Assembly: GCA_030998225.1 (NCBI GenBank)
Contig: JAPYXD010000754.1
Coordinates: 1,116,001 to 1,180,000 of the forward strand
DNA length: 64,000 nucleotides
Direction: 5' to 3'
Source: Diplolepis rosae
Taxonomy: Eukaryota; Arthropoda; Insecta; Hymenoptera; Diplolepididae
Below, one piece after another: positions 10,903 through 24,077 of this stretch (its first letter is position 1; each line of letters starts with the position of its first letter). Position numbers and translations under genes: made by a program. The notes under the pieces are model-generated. The model was not told the DNA's origin, did no database searches, and saw nothing but the letters and a program-made list of their open reading frames with translations.

Positions 10903-12030
10903 TTGTGTTTTCGAAAATAACTTTTTGAAAAAATCAAAAATTTCAATACTGGTTTTTGATAGTGCTCATAAATCTCTACAAATTATCCTGATAACATTTT
11001 TTGATTAAATCAAAATTAGAAATGTTACAGCATATTCAAATTCGAAAAAAGTCAATATCAAAATTCCATTTTCCAGTTAAATTATACGAGATACGAAAAA
11101 ACGTTATGATACAATATTATTGAATAAATAAAGACCTACAAATTTGAATTATAACATTTTTTCATAAGATGCATATTTTTCTTTTTAATTAAAAAAAAAA
11201 ACTATTGAAAATCCAAAATTCAATTTTTTAACAATAATATTGGAAATACGAAAAAAACGTAAGAATACAAAGTTGTTCGTTTCAGAAAGATCTACAAATT
11301 TTGTCTCACACAGTTTCTGATAAAACATATATTTTTTGTTTCAATTCCAAAAAATACGATTAAAATTCAAAAATTCCATGTTTTAGACAAAATATGTGAG
11401 ATACAAAAAAAACGTTAGGATGGAAAATTGTTTGCCTAAATGATGTCTACAAATTCTCATGAAGACATTTCGGGACAGGATGTATATTTTATGTTTTGAT
11501 TTTAAATATTGAAAAAATTCAATTTTTTTCACCAAAATATGTGAGATACGAAATAAGCGTTTTTCTGCAAAATCGTTTCCTTAAATAAAGTCTACGATTG
11601 TTTTTTTCTTTTTGAGAGATTTGGAAGAAAATAAATTATTTTAATCATGTAATTTATTAAAAAGTTACTGAAATGTATATAGAAAATCGAGCGCGAAGCG
11701 CTAGCGCCATGATAAGAATGTGTTCCTTAAGGCTGATAGAGCCTTAAGTAAATTGAATTTCCTGTTTCACTTAAATTCAAAAAGAAATTGAGTGACTTTG
11801 AGAAAATGTGTAATTTACATAATCTGTAATATTATTATAAAATTGGTTTGAGCTTCAGTATCAAATTATAAGAAATAAACTTAAATGTATGCGAAGAGCA
11901 CAAGACCGAGCGCGACGTTCAAAGATTCCAGAACGCGAAGCGCGACAATCAAATCGCGCGCCCTAGGCGCGCTCAAACTTGCGCGCGAAGCGCGCGATGA
12001 GAATGTGCCCACCAAGCGGGCAGATTTTTT
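10903..12030 (+). repeat. dispersed repeat R1, copy 1
   Basis: This is about 1.1 kb, closely similar to 29893-31037 over its length. The body is built from about four degenerate monomers of roughly 125-130 bp, each with GAGATACGAAAAAAACGT, TCTACAAATT, GATGTATATTTTT and AAAATTCAAAAATTCC. The tail (11690-12025) is different: CpG-rich, with GCGCGAAGCGCGC palindromes and ATGAGAATGTG. It ends with a small CCC-AAG-GGG hairpin and GCAGATTTTT. It is non-coding, and no TIR or target duplication was found. The class is unknown. Confidence 0.8.
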
Positions 12031-12485
12031 TATATATAAATTAAATATAAATTAAATATTTCAAATTTATTAAATCAGAAATATATGTATATATGCCTGC
12101 AAGTTAAGCCAACTAATTTTCCAAATACTTAGGTATTATAAATAATTTAAAATTGAATGTGTATCTTTTTTAGTAGAAAATATTCTACTCCGTTATTTAC
12201 AACCAAAATTCACTGCAAAAATAAGCTTATAATTGCGTATAATCAAATTACGTAAATTGTTAATTTTGGTATATTAAATTTAATACATCAGTATATTAAG
12301 GTTTTTGTCGTGCCAGAAAACGTGTCGCTGAAAAAAAGTTTCCTTACGATTATAAGGCTTGAAATGATATTATCAATCGTATCTTGTGAAAGAAAAAACA
12401 TTATTTTGTACGAGAAAAAATGTTGAACTTACGAAAAATAATAGTTTTAATAATATTTTTTGTAATAGAATTTTTCCTTACTATA
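12031..12485. other. AT-rich intron without recognised feature
   Basis: Nothing is recognisable here. Confidence 0.55.
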
Positions 12486-12487
12486 TA

Positions 12488-13367
12488 AGGTAATGGAACC
12501 AATACTCGATCAGCATCCGTCTAGGTTACGGAAAACGACCTTCCAAAGTGTATAGCATTAGAGTAATAAATTAAACTTTTGTATATATATTGTAGAAAAA
12601 GGTTTTGTTTATCGAATTCCAGACGCAACAAAATTTTTTTGTGTCGTTTTGTAAATGAATTAGGCGTTTTTAAAACATTACTTTTGGGTACCAATACTCG
12701 ATCACCGAAAACCCAGCGAAACCAGTAGTCGATCAGCAAGGGACCAATAGTCGATCAAGTCATTTGTTACATAACCTCAAAAACATATATGCAAAAATTA
12801 AAGCATTTATGTGAAAATTTTTGAAAAATATCACTTCTCTTAGTTTTTACTAATCGAGCACCATAAAATTTCGACCAAAAGTTAAAAAACTCACTTTTAA
12901 GAATAAAAAAAAACGAACACAGCATCGCGGTAGGCTGATCGACTTTTGGTTCCCCTTCGCTTTTTGTATACCAAAAGACGATCAGCATTTTTACATATTC
13001 AATCAAATTTATGATTATTATTACCTCTCTGTAATAATAGTAAAAGCTTTCATAGGTCTGGTAATGCCTTCTCTCATGCGATTTTTCCAACTTTTCCCTG
13101 ATTATCGTCCAACTTAGCTCGGACACATGAGAGTCGGCGGCACCACTGACCAACGGCGCAGGCGGCTGTAACGCACGAAATTCAACGAGCGCGTAGGGGA
13201 AATATTTTTCTCCTACACTATGTTATATTTTTGAATAATAATTGGGCAGTATAATATTGTTAAATATTTTCTTTAAATGTTACAATTTTTTTGCAGTATT
13301 TTGCTTTTTTGAATTCATAATAAACATGATTTCATACCGAAGTGATCGAGTATTGGTTCCATTACCT
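12488..13367. mobile_element. TA-flanked MITE with iterated CGATCA word
   Basis: The TIRs are AGGTAATGGAACCAATACTC at 12488 and its inverse ending at 13367, flanked by TA on both sides. The word CCAATA-TCGATCA, part of the TIR, recurs inside at about 12690, 12721 and 12741, and in inverse or variant form at 12938, 12970 and 13343. A 128-codon minus-strand open frame (12767-13153) crosses the interior but has no recognisable domain and biased low-complexity content, so I do not call it. Confidence 0.8.
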
Positions 13368-13369
13368 TA

Positions 13370-16160
13370 CCAGTGTATTTTTCTCAAATAACAGACAGAA
13401 ATATTAAATTTCATATACAAATGTGTATCTAAAATAATAATTTTTCTAATAAAATGATTTTATAGTCATTCTACATATTCCATAACATAAACTACATTTA
13501 TGGAAGATATTGAATCCTCAAGTTTTCGAGATTAGAAGTTAGCTGTTAGTTTTGGGCCACAATTGGACCGCACTTGAATTTCCCAATGGGATTAAGATAA
13601 TGTTAATGAAACGATAATTCCTCAAGGAGTAATATTATCTTAGCTACTATATAGTAGGAAGAATTAATCTGGTTTGAGGAACTAGAGAATCTATAAATTC
13701 ACTTCAAGAACGACGCCCCCAAATTAATCACAATCGCGCGTGCTTCAGGCAGCAACCGTAATTATCACGATAACCCACTTGAAAGTACATTGGCACTGCA
13801 GTGTACGTCCTCAAGTAGGCTTGTGTGTGTTTGTTGATATTTCGTTTTACGAAAAATGAGTAGATTAGCAAAGAAGCAATATATTAAAGTTATTAGACTG
13901 AATGGTTCAAGATTTAACATGAATAAAAAAGGTGGGGATGAACAGATACTGTTTGATCAATGAACCACTGAGTTTTAGAGAAACTCTAAAACTGCTCCAC
14001 CAGAAAATATTAGTCTTGGGAAGGATCTTCAATAAAGGAATTATTTATATTCAAACTAAATTTATGAAAAAAGTAACTCAGTATAGTTACAAATTACAAA
14101 ACTAAAAAGTAATTTATGACAGTTGAAATCATTAACTAAATAATTTCAAGTACCTCTAAAGATGAAGGATGTAAAACTTGGTTGAAATTTTAATTTTCTA
14201 ACACATTTGGTAATTATGTAGACATAAAGAATATACATCTACAAATATAAATAGAGCTGGCAAGTACAGTATTTTTTATCCATTATTGATGGGTTCACTT
14301 GTGCACATTATTTGAGCTTTGCTTCTTCATTAAGGAAATTTTTAAAGTTGTCGGTATTCAATGAAAAGAACTCATAATTTTAAATAATAAAGTATAAGTT
14401 ACAATAGAATATTCATTTCTTTCCATCAAAATACAAAAACCTGGTACTTATAAAATCGTAGTATTTAAAAAAATTTTTAATTAGGAGCAAAATCGATAAA
14501 TTATTAAAGGATTACATTTTTGTTTGAAGACATTTGTGATAGTTTCGTCAATCAATCACCGTCCCATGTTATCAAAATTTAGCTTTAAAAATTGAAATAA
14601 AAGTCATTAAAAATTTCGAATTCACTTACATAAATCATTTTCTTTAACTAAAATAAAAAACTTGGTACTCACAATTTCATTATGCATTAAAAATTAAGAA
14701 AAATATATTGATAAAGAGAAGAATTGAAAATTAAAAAACTGTTAAATTATTAAATTTTTTTAACAGACACATTTATCGTACAACCCACAAATCTAAAGCA
14801 AAATTTCTTAACTGTATTATACAAAATTGGCGTCGAAAACGATTTTTCAGAATTCAAGACCTGAAAAAGTAGTTTATCCTGGTCCAATCTGGCTCTAATC
14901 TTAATTAAGTTCGAACCATATTATTTTATGAAGAAGGGAAGAAATTGAAACAATCTCTCTAAATTTAAATCAGTCAGAAGGCTGAATTGAAATCAGTGAC
15001 TCACTTTTGGGTATGCAATCAGTAATTTTTGACTGTTAGTCAGTGAAAACTGCCTAATGATTACAAAGCCAAAAGTTTCATTTTATTAATTTACTCAAAT
15101 TTTTAATTATTTATATTTAGATAGAAAGAGAAAAAAAGTGAACTTTGAAACAATCTTAATTGAAATTTAATGCACATGTACATTCTATTTAATGCGTCAC
15201 TAACGGAAATCTCATTTACGAGCATGAATAAAACGTCCATCATATGTACCTTGAAATTCATGCAGATTATTTTGACAGTATAAGGAATAATTTTCTAGAA
15301 TTCGTGAGAGTTTTACTCGTAGGTAAGGGTGTGGTTGATCTTTTAATAGGGAGTTGGGGTACATGAAAATCCACTCAGCTGTGGTTAAACTGTAGATGAA
15401 TTCAGAAACTAGTATTATCGTCATCAAATTCTAAAAAACTCTATTGAAATAATAAACGTTATTCTGTATCCTTCAACTTCTATAATTTTGTTCTTCAAGA
15501 TAAATCTAAAATATATAAGGTTTATTTTACTTCGTTTCGATATTAGATTAAATTGATGTGAATTTTATTATTAATTGATGTTCAAGGGGCAATAAAATTA
15601 AGAATTCAGATTCTTGGTATAAAAGTGAGTGAATTTACCTACAAAATTGTATTATAATTTAAATTGAAAGTGAATATTTGCATTCATCTTGGAAATCACG
15701 ATTCTCCTGAAGCAGAAAATTGCCTGCTCTCGGACACCAAAAGTTTGAATAAATGTATTTGTCCCTAGTATTGGTAATGCACAATTTTTCTTTTATCAAT
15801 GTTCCGACTCTCATTTAAAATTCATAAGAAAATTGTAATTCATAATTTTATACGTGATATGTAATATACTTTTTACTCATACAAGTAACTTGAGATAGGA
15901 AAGACTTAAAGAAAATTTATACTACCTTGGGGTTGTTACTTTTGATTAAAATTACTTTATGGAGGTAAAGGATTATTATTATGGTTTGTAGTTTGCTTAA
16001 CCTTTTAGAAGGAAGCTAAGTAGAGAAAATTAGAATGAATTTCATCATTAGTCGGATACAAATTGCAAAAAAACTAAATTTTATACTTATTTTTAATTAA
16101 ACAGAAATTGCTTTTAATAAATACAAGACCGGCTAATTGAGTCGGAAATGTAAATCACCA
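13370..16160. other. AT-rich intron, little recognisable
   Basis: A near-perfect hairpin GTTTTAGAG-AAA-CTCTAAAAC lies at 13972-13992. A degenerate CTCTCTAAAT-family fragment occurs at 14955-15055 (CTCTCTAAATTTAAATCAGT with CAGTGA words). The rest shows no gene or paired repeat. Confidence 0.5.
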
Positions 16161-16163
16161 ATA

Positions 16164-16392
16164 CAGTCGGGACTCGCCTATCGAGACGCTCGATCGTTCC
16201 CCTTACCCCCACTATTAAAAAACCATGCGATGCGTCAACCAGTTGCGATGACACAGCGATGACCGCAGTTGACTAAACGGACCAATCAAACTCTTCCCCT
16301 TAAACGAACCTCATTAGGTGGGAGCCCCTACTGCGTCCCGATGAACGAGACCCATTTCATTCGGGGTCGTCCCGATAAACGAGTCCCGACTG
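16164..16392. mobile_element. TA-flanked pogo/Tigger-like MITE
   Basis: TA|CAGTCGGGACTCG at 16162 mirrors CGAGTCCCGACTG|TA ending 16394. It is 229 bp and GC-richer than its surroundings. The word GTCCCGATAAACGAG and variants repeat near the right end (16336-16385). CAGTCG termini with TA duplication suggest pogo/Tigger-type mobilisation. The superfamily is inferred from the termini only. Confidence 0.8.
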
Positions 16393-16485
16393 TATTTGTG
16401 AAGCAGATTAATTCTGGCATGGCAAACGGAATTGATTTCCAAAAATTACAAAGGTAGGTATAAATCTAATCTTATACACACTTAA

Positions 16486-16585
16486 CCCATTAACGCCTGA
16501 ACGGACGTTTTTTCCTGCAAACTTTCCGGCCATAAAAAAAATTATTATTATTATATATTATATATATATTATTATTATTATTATA
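16486..16585. mobile_element. solo end of the CCCATTAACGCC piggyBac-type family plus (ATT)n tract
   Basis: TTAA|CCCATTAACGCCTGAACGG at 16482 matches the left end of the 36568-37559 element through GGCCATAAAAAAA. It then breaks into an ATT/TATA simple repeat (about 16538-16585). No right end is present, so this is a truncated copy. Confidence 0.75.
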
Positions 16586-16705
16586 GAAATTTTTTTTCAA
16601 TTTATATTGGAAAATACCATCTAGTTTTAAATAACGTTAAATTAATTCTGAATCATAGGTTGATAAGGTCGATATCGTAGAGTTCCGTTATCACGTACAG
16701 TGATA

Positions 16706-16842
16706 CACTCTTCTAATGATCGACATAATCGACTGAAATGATTTAGACAAATCAGTAAATATATTGTTTCCACTAATGATTCAGTGAAAAGGCAAATCAC
16801 TGATTCAATCAGTAAAAATTTGACTAATTCAGATTTAGAGAG
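16706..16842. mobile_element. truncated CTCTCTAAAT-family element
   Basis: The right end AGATTTAGAGAG|TA (16843-16844) and the CAGTGAAAAGGCAAATCACTG segment match the 24078 family. The left half is deleted or decayed (TACACTCTTCTAAT near 16704). Confidence 0.6.
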
Positions 16843-16844
16843 TA

Positions 16845-17836
16845 TATAAGTGGACGCCTCTTATTTAACTATCAAGGTACTATAAATATTGATAAATAAT
16901 TAATTGAACCATAAATTCTTGAAATTCTCTTATATTCTTGAACTCTGTAATATTCTAGGTTATATTACTTGAACTTAAATTCTCGAGAATTAAAGAACTC
17001 TACCTTGCAATATTAATTTCTGTACAAGAGTTGATGGAACGAACATCTATACATTCTAATGAACAAAGATGGTCATGCAGGAATCAAAACCGCAATCTCG
17101 TCAGCTGTTCATGCATGCAAATATGTACCATACAGCTGCTCTACATTGGATGATACTAAATGATCCTATTACGATCCCTTGTCCGAGGGATGCTTTTAAC
17201 TTGATCATGGCATGCAGGTGACTTGCAACCTCAGCCAGATACATATAATATAATGCACTAATCCAACTTAATCTACGTTGGAATTCAATTAGGTGCACTA
17301 AGAATGTTATTTTATCCAGAAAAGAATTAAATGTGCCCTAATTAGAATTCTGTTCATCGCAACAGAACTTTTTTTTAAATGTTGTATTTACAAGTTTGTA
17401 ATTTGTAAATAGTAAAATTTTGGATGAAAGAAATACACTGAAAAAAAATTTTCGGAGAATTTTCCCAAAATTTGGACAGTGTTAACTCCTTGAACACTCT
17501 TGTGAAGTATTTCTTTAAATATTTTAAACTTTTCACAATGTAGATTGCCATTTCAAAGAAAATTCTCTAAAATTGTATAATTTATTCAGTTTTATAAGTT
17601 TTATGGAATCCTCGCAAATAAGAAATAACTAGATGTTTCTGGATAATCCTCCAAAATAATGGTTAAATTACTTTTTCTTAACAAGAAATTTTAATAAAGT
17701 TTAGGGCGAAATTTCTCGATATTTTTCAAAAAGTAGTGAATAAAGATAAAGTTTGCTTGAAAACAAATTAACATTTCAAAACCTCCTTTTTTACTTGATT
17801 TTACCAATAGTTTAAATTCATATAAATCGACACATA
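16845..17836. other. AT-rich intron without clear element
   Basis: One unpaired TA|CACTGAAAAAAAATTTTC end occurs at 17434. No partner was found. Confidence 0.5.
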
Positions 17837-18447
17837 CACTGAGAAAACTGGAGTGTCAACCTAAACATTTGGAGGGTGAAGCAGACTATATTTGAGGTTT
17901 AACTATAGGACAGCCTTCTAGATAGTGTAACTTATTACCTGTGAATTGTGAAAATAAGATGGTCAACTTGAATACTTTAGAGGGAAAAGTTGATCATCGC
18001 AGAGAGAAAAATAGATTATCGAAGAGGGAAAAATAGACTATAATCTACCTCTATGGCTAACCTCAAAACTTTTGCATTTAAGCTTTCACAATTATTATGT
18101 TATTATAGCAAGTGAAATAGGTACTCGCCAATTAGTTGGCAAAAATAACCCTCGTGACACTTTAACACGTAAAGGACGCGAAACCGGCAATGAGGTTAGA
18201 GTCCACGTTGGTGATATTGGAGGAAAAATAGGCGAACCCACGTGACTTTACAATTTTGGCGCGTATTTCACCAATCGACACTCTTTATAGTGATTCTGAC
18301 ACTCTGGTAACAGTTAAGCAGAATATCAAATGAGTGTCTCCCTGACCAAAAAGAACAAATTTCGGAAAGAGTGTTGTACTATCTAGAAGTTCAGACTGAC
18401 TATTTACATTTTGACACTCAAAGTTTGACACTCCAGTTTTCTCAGTG
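17837..18447. mobile_element. TA-flanked MITE, CACTGAGAAAACTGG type
   Basis: TA|CACTGAGAAAACTGGAGTGT at 17835 mirrors ACTCCAGTTTTCTCAGTG|TA ending 18449. It is 611 bp and non-coding. The word GACACTC/GAGTGTC recurs several times inside (about 18278, 18296, 18332, 18414, 18426). Confidence 0.85.
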
Positions 18448-18449
18448 TA

Positions 18450-18853
18450 ACCATAAACCAAGATTTTTTTACATCACTAGAATATTTAGTTCTGAATAAC
18501 AGAGATGCGCATCATAATTTTGTCAGTGATTGACACTAACCAAAAAACTATTTATATAAGAAAACCAGTATTCTTACCATGAGAAAATGGAAAACAGAAA
18601 GAAAATTTACATATAAAGAAGCTTCAACAAAAGGGTCACTTTAAACATACACAGACACTAATACACATTATTGATGTATATAAAACAAAGAATTCGAATA
18701 TATTTTTAAGTGAAAAACTATCTTTTCCGTTATTTTTTATATTTTTCTCAATGTGTGATAATGAGTAGTTAAAGCTTAAAAACCGTTGGTATAAACTGCT
18801 ATGAAAAATTGAAGTTTGAACAAGTATGACCGTACCGGAATAATACACAATAA
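18450..18853. other. AT-rich intron without recognised feature
   Basis: Nothing is recognisable here. Confidence 0.5.
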
Positions 18854-18855
18854 TA

Positions 18856-19572
18856 CACGGAAAAACTTTTTTATAGCAATATGTTTTATTGCATAATGAT
18901 AATTCTAAACAATATTAGGAATCTTGGGAAAATCAAAGTTCAATAGAAATATTTTGCGGTTAAAATACTAAAAATTAAAAAAATGATTCACAGAGAAAAA
19001 TATTTGTATTAAATTACCAAACTATTCGGAAACACTTGATAAATTCCTAAAGTGACGTACTTTTTCATGATAATTCATATTCATTTCAATTTCTATTATA
19101 GAATATGCTAAATCACCGAAAAAATTCTCATCTAGATGGTAAAATAAATTTAATTATTAGAAAATTTGTCTAATTAAAATTTTTTGCAGCGGAAAACTAA
19201 ACTTTATATGATCTATAAAATAATTTACTATAGATTGGATGAAACTTTACGATATTTTCCAAATAGAGATTCATAATATTGGGTATTTGAAATTCTAATT
19301 TGTCTTCTACATGTTTCAAAGACTGTTATGGCTATATTGAACTCCGATGCCATAGTATGAATAAGTGTATAAAAAAACTTCGGCTTTGCCCATTTTAAAA
19401 CAATATCATACTAAATTTTCATTCCTTTGTATCATTTACTCTAACGATAAGTCTCTCTGTGTATAGTTCATCTAAATTTTAGTATTTCGCTGCAAAAAAT
19501 TCTAACTATGACATGTTTATCCTTAAATCGAAACGTAGTTTAGAAAAAATTGTAAACTTGGGGTTTTCCGTG
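18856..19572. mobile_element. TA-flanked MITE, CACGGAGAAAC type, uninterrupted copy
   Basis: TA|CACGGAAAAACTTTTTTATA at 18854 pairs with GGGGTTTTCCG-TG|TA ending 19574. It matches 59168-60389 on both sides of the nested insertion there, including AAACGTAGTTTAG-AAAAATTGTAAACTT near the right end. It is non-coding. Confidence 0.85.
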
Positions 19573-19574
19573 TA

Positions 19575-20733
19575 ACAGGTATTTGTTGGATCTGAAAAAA
19601 ATCCGAATCAAAATTCATAAAAATTTTAAAAATTTTAAAAATATTATAAAGTGTTAGTAAATAATAATTTATAATGATATGCAAGCTAGTTAAAAAATGT
19701 AAGCATATGTGATTTCAGCATTAAAAAACCAAGTTCAAATAAAGTCAATCTGCTGCAAACTAATGTAACATTCATTGAAAAATAAATTGATATTTTTATT
19801 TTGTACATTTTTTTCAAAACGATACAAATTTTACCTCTGTCTTTCTTTTGAAAGAGTACCTTTCTTGGTCCGACAATTAAGCGTGCGAAACTACTCAGCA
19901 CCCGGAAAGTTTTCCCGGCTATTGCCTAGAGATAATGATTGGAAACTACCTGGATTAAAACCCAAGAATATTATACATAGAGGGAAAACGACTGTAACTT
20001 TGCGAATTAAACAATCGAAAGTAATGGTGGATGAAGATCAGTTTTGCTAAGTCAACTTATACAAGATGATGGCCATAACTTGATTTACGTTTCATTTATC
20101 TACCACAGGTTCAATTATGGCGAAAAGGGTCTGAAGATAACAGAAAGAATCAAAACGAAATGCTCCAAGGAATGAGAAAGTGAGGTCAATTTCTTATAAC
20201 AAACATGAAACGTTAAACTAACTGCTTCATCATTATCTGAGTCGAGATAATTGAGAGTAAACATTCTTATAGAAATAGTGAAAGAAAGTTTTATAATTCA
20301 AGTAGTCAAGTATATTGTAAACAAAGATAAAGGCATAAAAAATATTTCTAATGCTCCTTCACGCGTTCTGTATATTCTAATTGAAATTGAAAAACATTTA
20401 TAATTAGTCAAGAATAAAAAAATTCTATAATTGCATCCATATTTGGTGTGTTGTTCTGAATAATAATTTTTGAAACCTCATTATTGATTGCTGTGCATGC
20501 TCGTCATAATGACTGGTTAGATTAACATTCCAGTTCACGATAATTAAGCAATCGTGCACCAATCATCGTCCATGATGCTCAACCATAGTGCAAATTCATT
20601 CGTTTTGGCATCCAATATGGCTGGGTGTATTCTAGGCGCGCTCCTGACTAATAAATCGAAGTATTTGGTTATCGTGTTCCATACGTAGTAAAAACTTTGT
20701 CTAATCAGTAATTGGATTCACGAATATAGAATA
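19575..20733. other. intron with a GC-richer non-repeat stretch
   Basis: The stretch 19880-20200 is less AT-rich than average and matches no repeat in the window. A 91-codon open frame (19775-20050) lies here, but no domain is visible and I do not call it. Otherwise nothing is recognisable. Confidence 0.4.
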
Positions 20734-22678
20734 CAGGGAGAAACTTTTCATTGTAAAATCTAGTATTATTATATTTATTTTTACTAAAAGTCAATAGGAA
20801 GCGAGGATATAGTAACAAAACTAGTTTTATTTACCATAGCGGTAGGAGGAAATACATTTTCTGAACCAATTGTAAATATAGTGCAACTTTAAAAATTACC
20901 ATTGAGAGTTGCAAAGATTAATATCTTTGATGGCAAATTGAAACTAGAAATAAGTGATACCTATATAAATTAAAAGTAAAACTATCTATGCAAGAATTGG
21001 TCTTTTGAATAATATAAATTGCAAAATAGTTTAGAGAAATTACCATTGTCAATAGTAATGAACAATGTAGAGAGAAAGACTTGAATATTTTGCAATCGAA
21101 TATATTATATATTGGAATAGTACGTTGTCAAAATTCCCATTGGAAATATTAACTATACTGCCGAGTGACGTCAGATACGCCGAACGTTTCTGATATTACC
21201 CGAGGATCGCTCCATGTGCTCGTGATGAATAGAGTTCTAAAGAGTTTATGTGACCGAGAATATGTCTGGGAGCACGGGAATATGACTGAGAATTTCTCTG
21301 ATGAATGTGCTCTTCGAGAATTTAAAAATATTTTTCCGTAACGGTTTAACCTTTCAATTGTTTTTGATAAATGCTTTGTTCTGGAAGTTCGTGTAACGTG
21401 CGCAATAAAAATGGAAAAAAAAGAATATAATTTGGAATTTTTTTTTTAAATTATTGATAAACAAAATAAAGCTTCTTTCAAGTGCAAATACTGTGATCAG
21501 ATGTACAGAAAGCATGCCACTTGACAAATAGAGCACTTAAAAAAGTGCATAAACCGTCCCGAAACTATCAATCAATTATATAAATCAAAACGTAATTTGT
21601 GCGAAGAAAACTTGAATTACTTGTTCTTTATGTTTGAATTTAATATAATGGCTATAAAAAAAATTGTTTTGATATTGAATTCCGATAAAACTTGACATTT
21701 TTCGTAGTTTATTTTTATGAAATGAAAATAAATTTAAAATATAAGGTTTAATGATAAAGAAAATATTGGTGAAGGTATGGTAAAGTTCCCTTAAATTCTC
21801 TGTAAATTCTCAAGTTGTCTTAAAATGACGGTCACAGTCACGAGAACGTGACCGGATTTTAAATGTCCGAGAAATTTAGAACTCTAGTGATGAATATTTG
21901 TCGGTAGCCGATATAGTAATATATTTTTTCACATTTGAATATGGTGCCTTTCTAACTTACGATTTTTTCTAGCAGAGGGACTACCGAGCTTTTCCTCACA
22001 AATCGTAAAAGTTTCCACAGTTCAGTATATAATGAAGTTGCTACATTGTAATTGACAATATTGACATATCACTGCGATGCGTTTATGAATATGTGCGTTG
22101 AATTAGTATTTGAGCGTGCATTGGTATGTTTATTATTTATATTGATATGTATATTCGTCTATGTGTATGTAAATATATATAAATATGTTTATAAATCTCT
22201 AACTATGTAACTCACAAAATCTAATAAGAACTATGGTAAAATTTACGAATGACTGGTTTTTTTATATCATGGAGGTGCAATTATTTCCTATTTTCGATAG
22301 GAAAAGATATAAATATGGTTCCACTATCTCCAAAAGACTATGGTAATTCGGTTAGACAGAAGATGTGACTTTACTATTGTCTTTTGTAAACTTAACATTC
22401 TTTTTTAGCAATTAATAAAACATTTATTGGGTTTACTTCAATATAATTCGTTCGATGTGTCGATTACGATTTTACTATTTCAAGTAATAAAACTTGCTTT
22501 TGTTTTTAGGCATAAGTACAATTATATCACCATTTTCTCCAATATTATTAGTAACTCCATAGTTTAATATTCAAAATAGTAATTTCTAAAAAAGTGACGT
22601 TATATCCTCGTTTCCTATTAACTTTTAGTAAAAATAAATATAATAATACTAAATTTTGCAATGAAGAGTTTCTTCGTG
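20734..22678. mobile_element. TA-flanked element with about 90-bp TIRs
   Basis: The left end TA|CAGGGAGAAACTTTTCATTG and the right end (inverse) TA|CACGAAGAAACTCTTCATTG continue as matching arms for about 90 bp, through TATTTTTACTAAAAGT and GAGGATATA. It is 1945 bp. The interior is mostly AT-rich. A central block (21150-21900) carries repeated GAGAAT/ATTCTC words and a BED zinc-finger relic. It may be a decayed autonomous element or a shell with an inserted fragment. Confidence 0.8.
21411..21610 (+). pseudogene. BED-type zinc finger relic, hAT-transposase-like
   Basis: From ATG at 21411 the frame reads MEKKEYNLEFFF, a stop, then ASFKCKYCDQMYRKHAT, a stop, then IEHLKKCINRPETINQLYKS. The C-x2-C followed by H-x3-C spacing with KCKYC...HLKKC is the BED finger pattern seen at the N-terminus of hAT transposases. 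At least two stops make it dead. No catalytic core was found downstream, so only the DNA-binding end survives. Confidence 0.6.
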
Positions 22679-22680
22679 TA

Positions 22681-24075
22681 GAAATGAGCAATTGAGAAAT
22701 CACCGTTTGAGAAATCGTCGTCGGAATGGACTGTCGACGAGGATTTATTTTTCATCTGATAATGGAAATATTGATCTGAAGTAACATAAAGGAAACATTA
22801 ACGTTTGAGATTTATTTCTTAAACTTTTTTTTTAAAACTAATGAAGCTTTACAATGGTCAAATGATGAAAATGTACAAAGTTTTGTAATTAATTAACTAA
22901 TGATAATAACAAAACCAGACTGGAGTTTGATCGAAGTATGAAAAGGTCAATCATTACTCATCCTTTTCCCTTCAGTCCTTCTCGTCTTTCTTCGAAATTT
23001 TAAAGTACCTTTCCAACTTTTCTCTTCATTAAAGTTCGTTACAAGTAAATGAGTAGGTACTCTCGGATGAAAAAGCATTCGAATGGGCAACGCATTTGTT
23101 TCAACTCAATTACTCGTGCTAAAAGCAAATTTTTTTAAATTTGTCAAAGGAACACGTGAGATGAATTTTCACAGCTTATTACTTATAGGAAAATTAATTT
23201 ATCCGCAAAATATTTTTCTTGAACAACATTTTTTTCAAGAGATATACACAGAAGAATTAAGTAATTGCGACAAGGTGGTTCTGTTGAGCAGTTACAAAAA
23301 TATTTTGCAAACCCAATAAAACGGTTTAACAAAAAAAAAATGTTGTTGGTACGAGAAAGTTGTTTTGTTGCATCAGTACTAACAAAATTATTTTATAAAG
23401 CCAACAAAAGTTGGTTATATCAAATCATTTTCAGTATATGTATGGGTTTATAAATAAAATTTGTGTATTTTCCTGTTGAAATTTTCATAAAGAACTGATT
23501 ACGATAAAAATATTCTCGAGGCTTTGAGAAATTATGGAAAGTTGTATTCAAGAAGAGTAATATATTAGTACAGAGTGCGACGCATTTATCAGAAATCCTT
23601 ATATTCGGTAAGAAGGAAGATTTCATAGTTTGCAAAAATCTAGTTGGCTGTTTGCCAAATTTGAAATTTATTATCCTACAAAATAACTTGAGGGAGTACT
23701 GATCGACAAAATAAAATTATTTTTGTCTATATCAAGTTCTTAAAGTACTTTTTTGATTAAACACCTACGGTATATTCTTCCCCAGTCGAATTTTTCACCC
23801 CTCTTGAGAATTCCACTGATTCGAGAAACTTTTACAACCATTTCCGAAGAGACATTTTCACATATAAACCCTCTTTTACTTTATAACTATATTTACGTCT
23901 ATGAAGTACGGGACTAGAATATTTTATATTATGGTGTGGAGAATATTGTTCAAATATATGACACGTTGAACTGATTATATAAGGATAAAGTTTGTATGAT
24001 ACGTTTAGAAAATGAAGCGCTGGATTACTGTAGTTTCACAAAAACGTAAGCGCGATACGATAAATATAATTTCTG
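22681..24075. other. intron with CCAACAAA-type repeats
   Basis: The stretch 23260-23430 contains scattered TTGTTGG/CCAACAAA words, as in the 63113-63365 element, but no clean TIR pair. The stretch 22920-23060 is a relatively pyrimidine-rich non-repeat patch (CCTTTTCCCTTCAGTCC). No gene is seen. Confidence 0.4.
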
Positions 24076-24077
24076 TA

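Noticed and set aside
10903..12030. Repeat R1 as a Helitron because of its 3' hairpin-like GC tail
   Set aside because: No 5' TC, no CTRR terminus after the hairpin and no Rep/helicase similarity could be seen.
12767..13153. 128-codon minus-strand open frame, possible transposase
   Set aside because: It lies in a word-iterated MITE, has no DDE or DNA-binding motif, and its length is plausible by chance.
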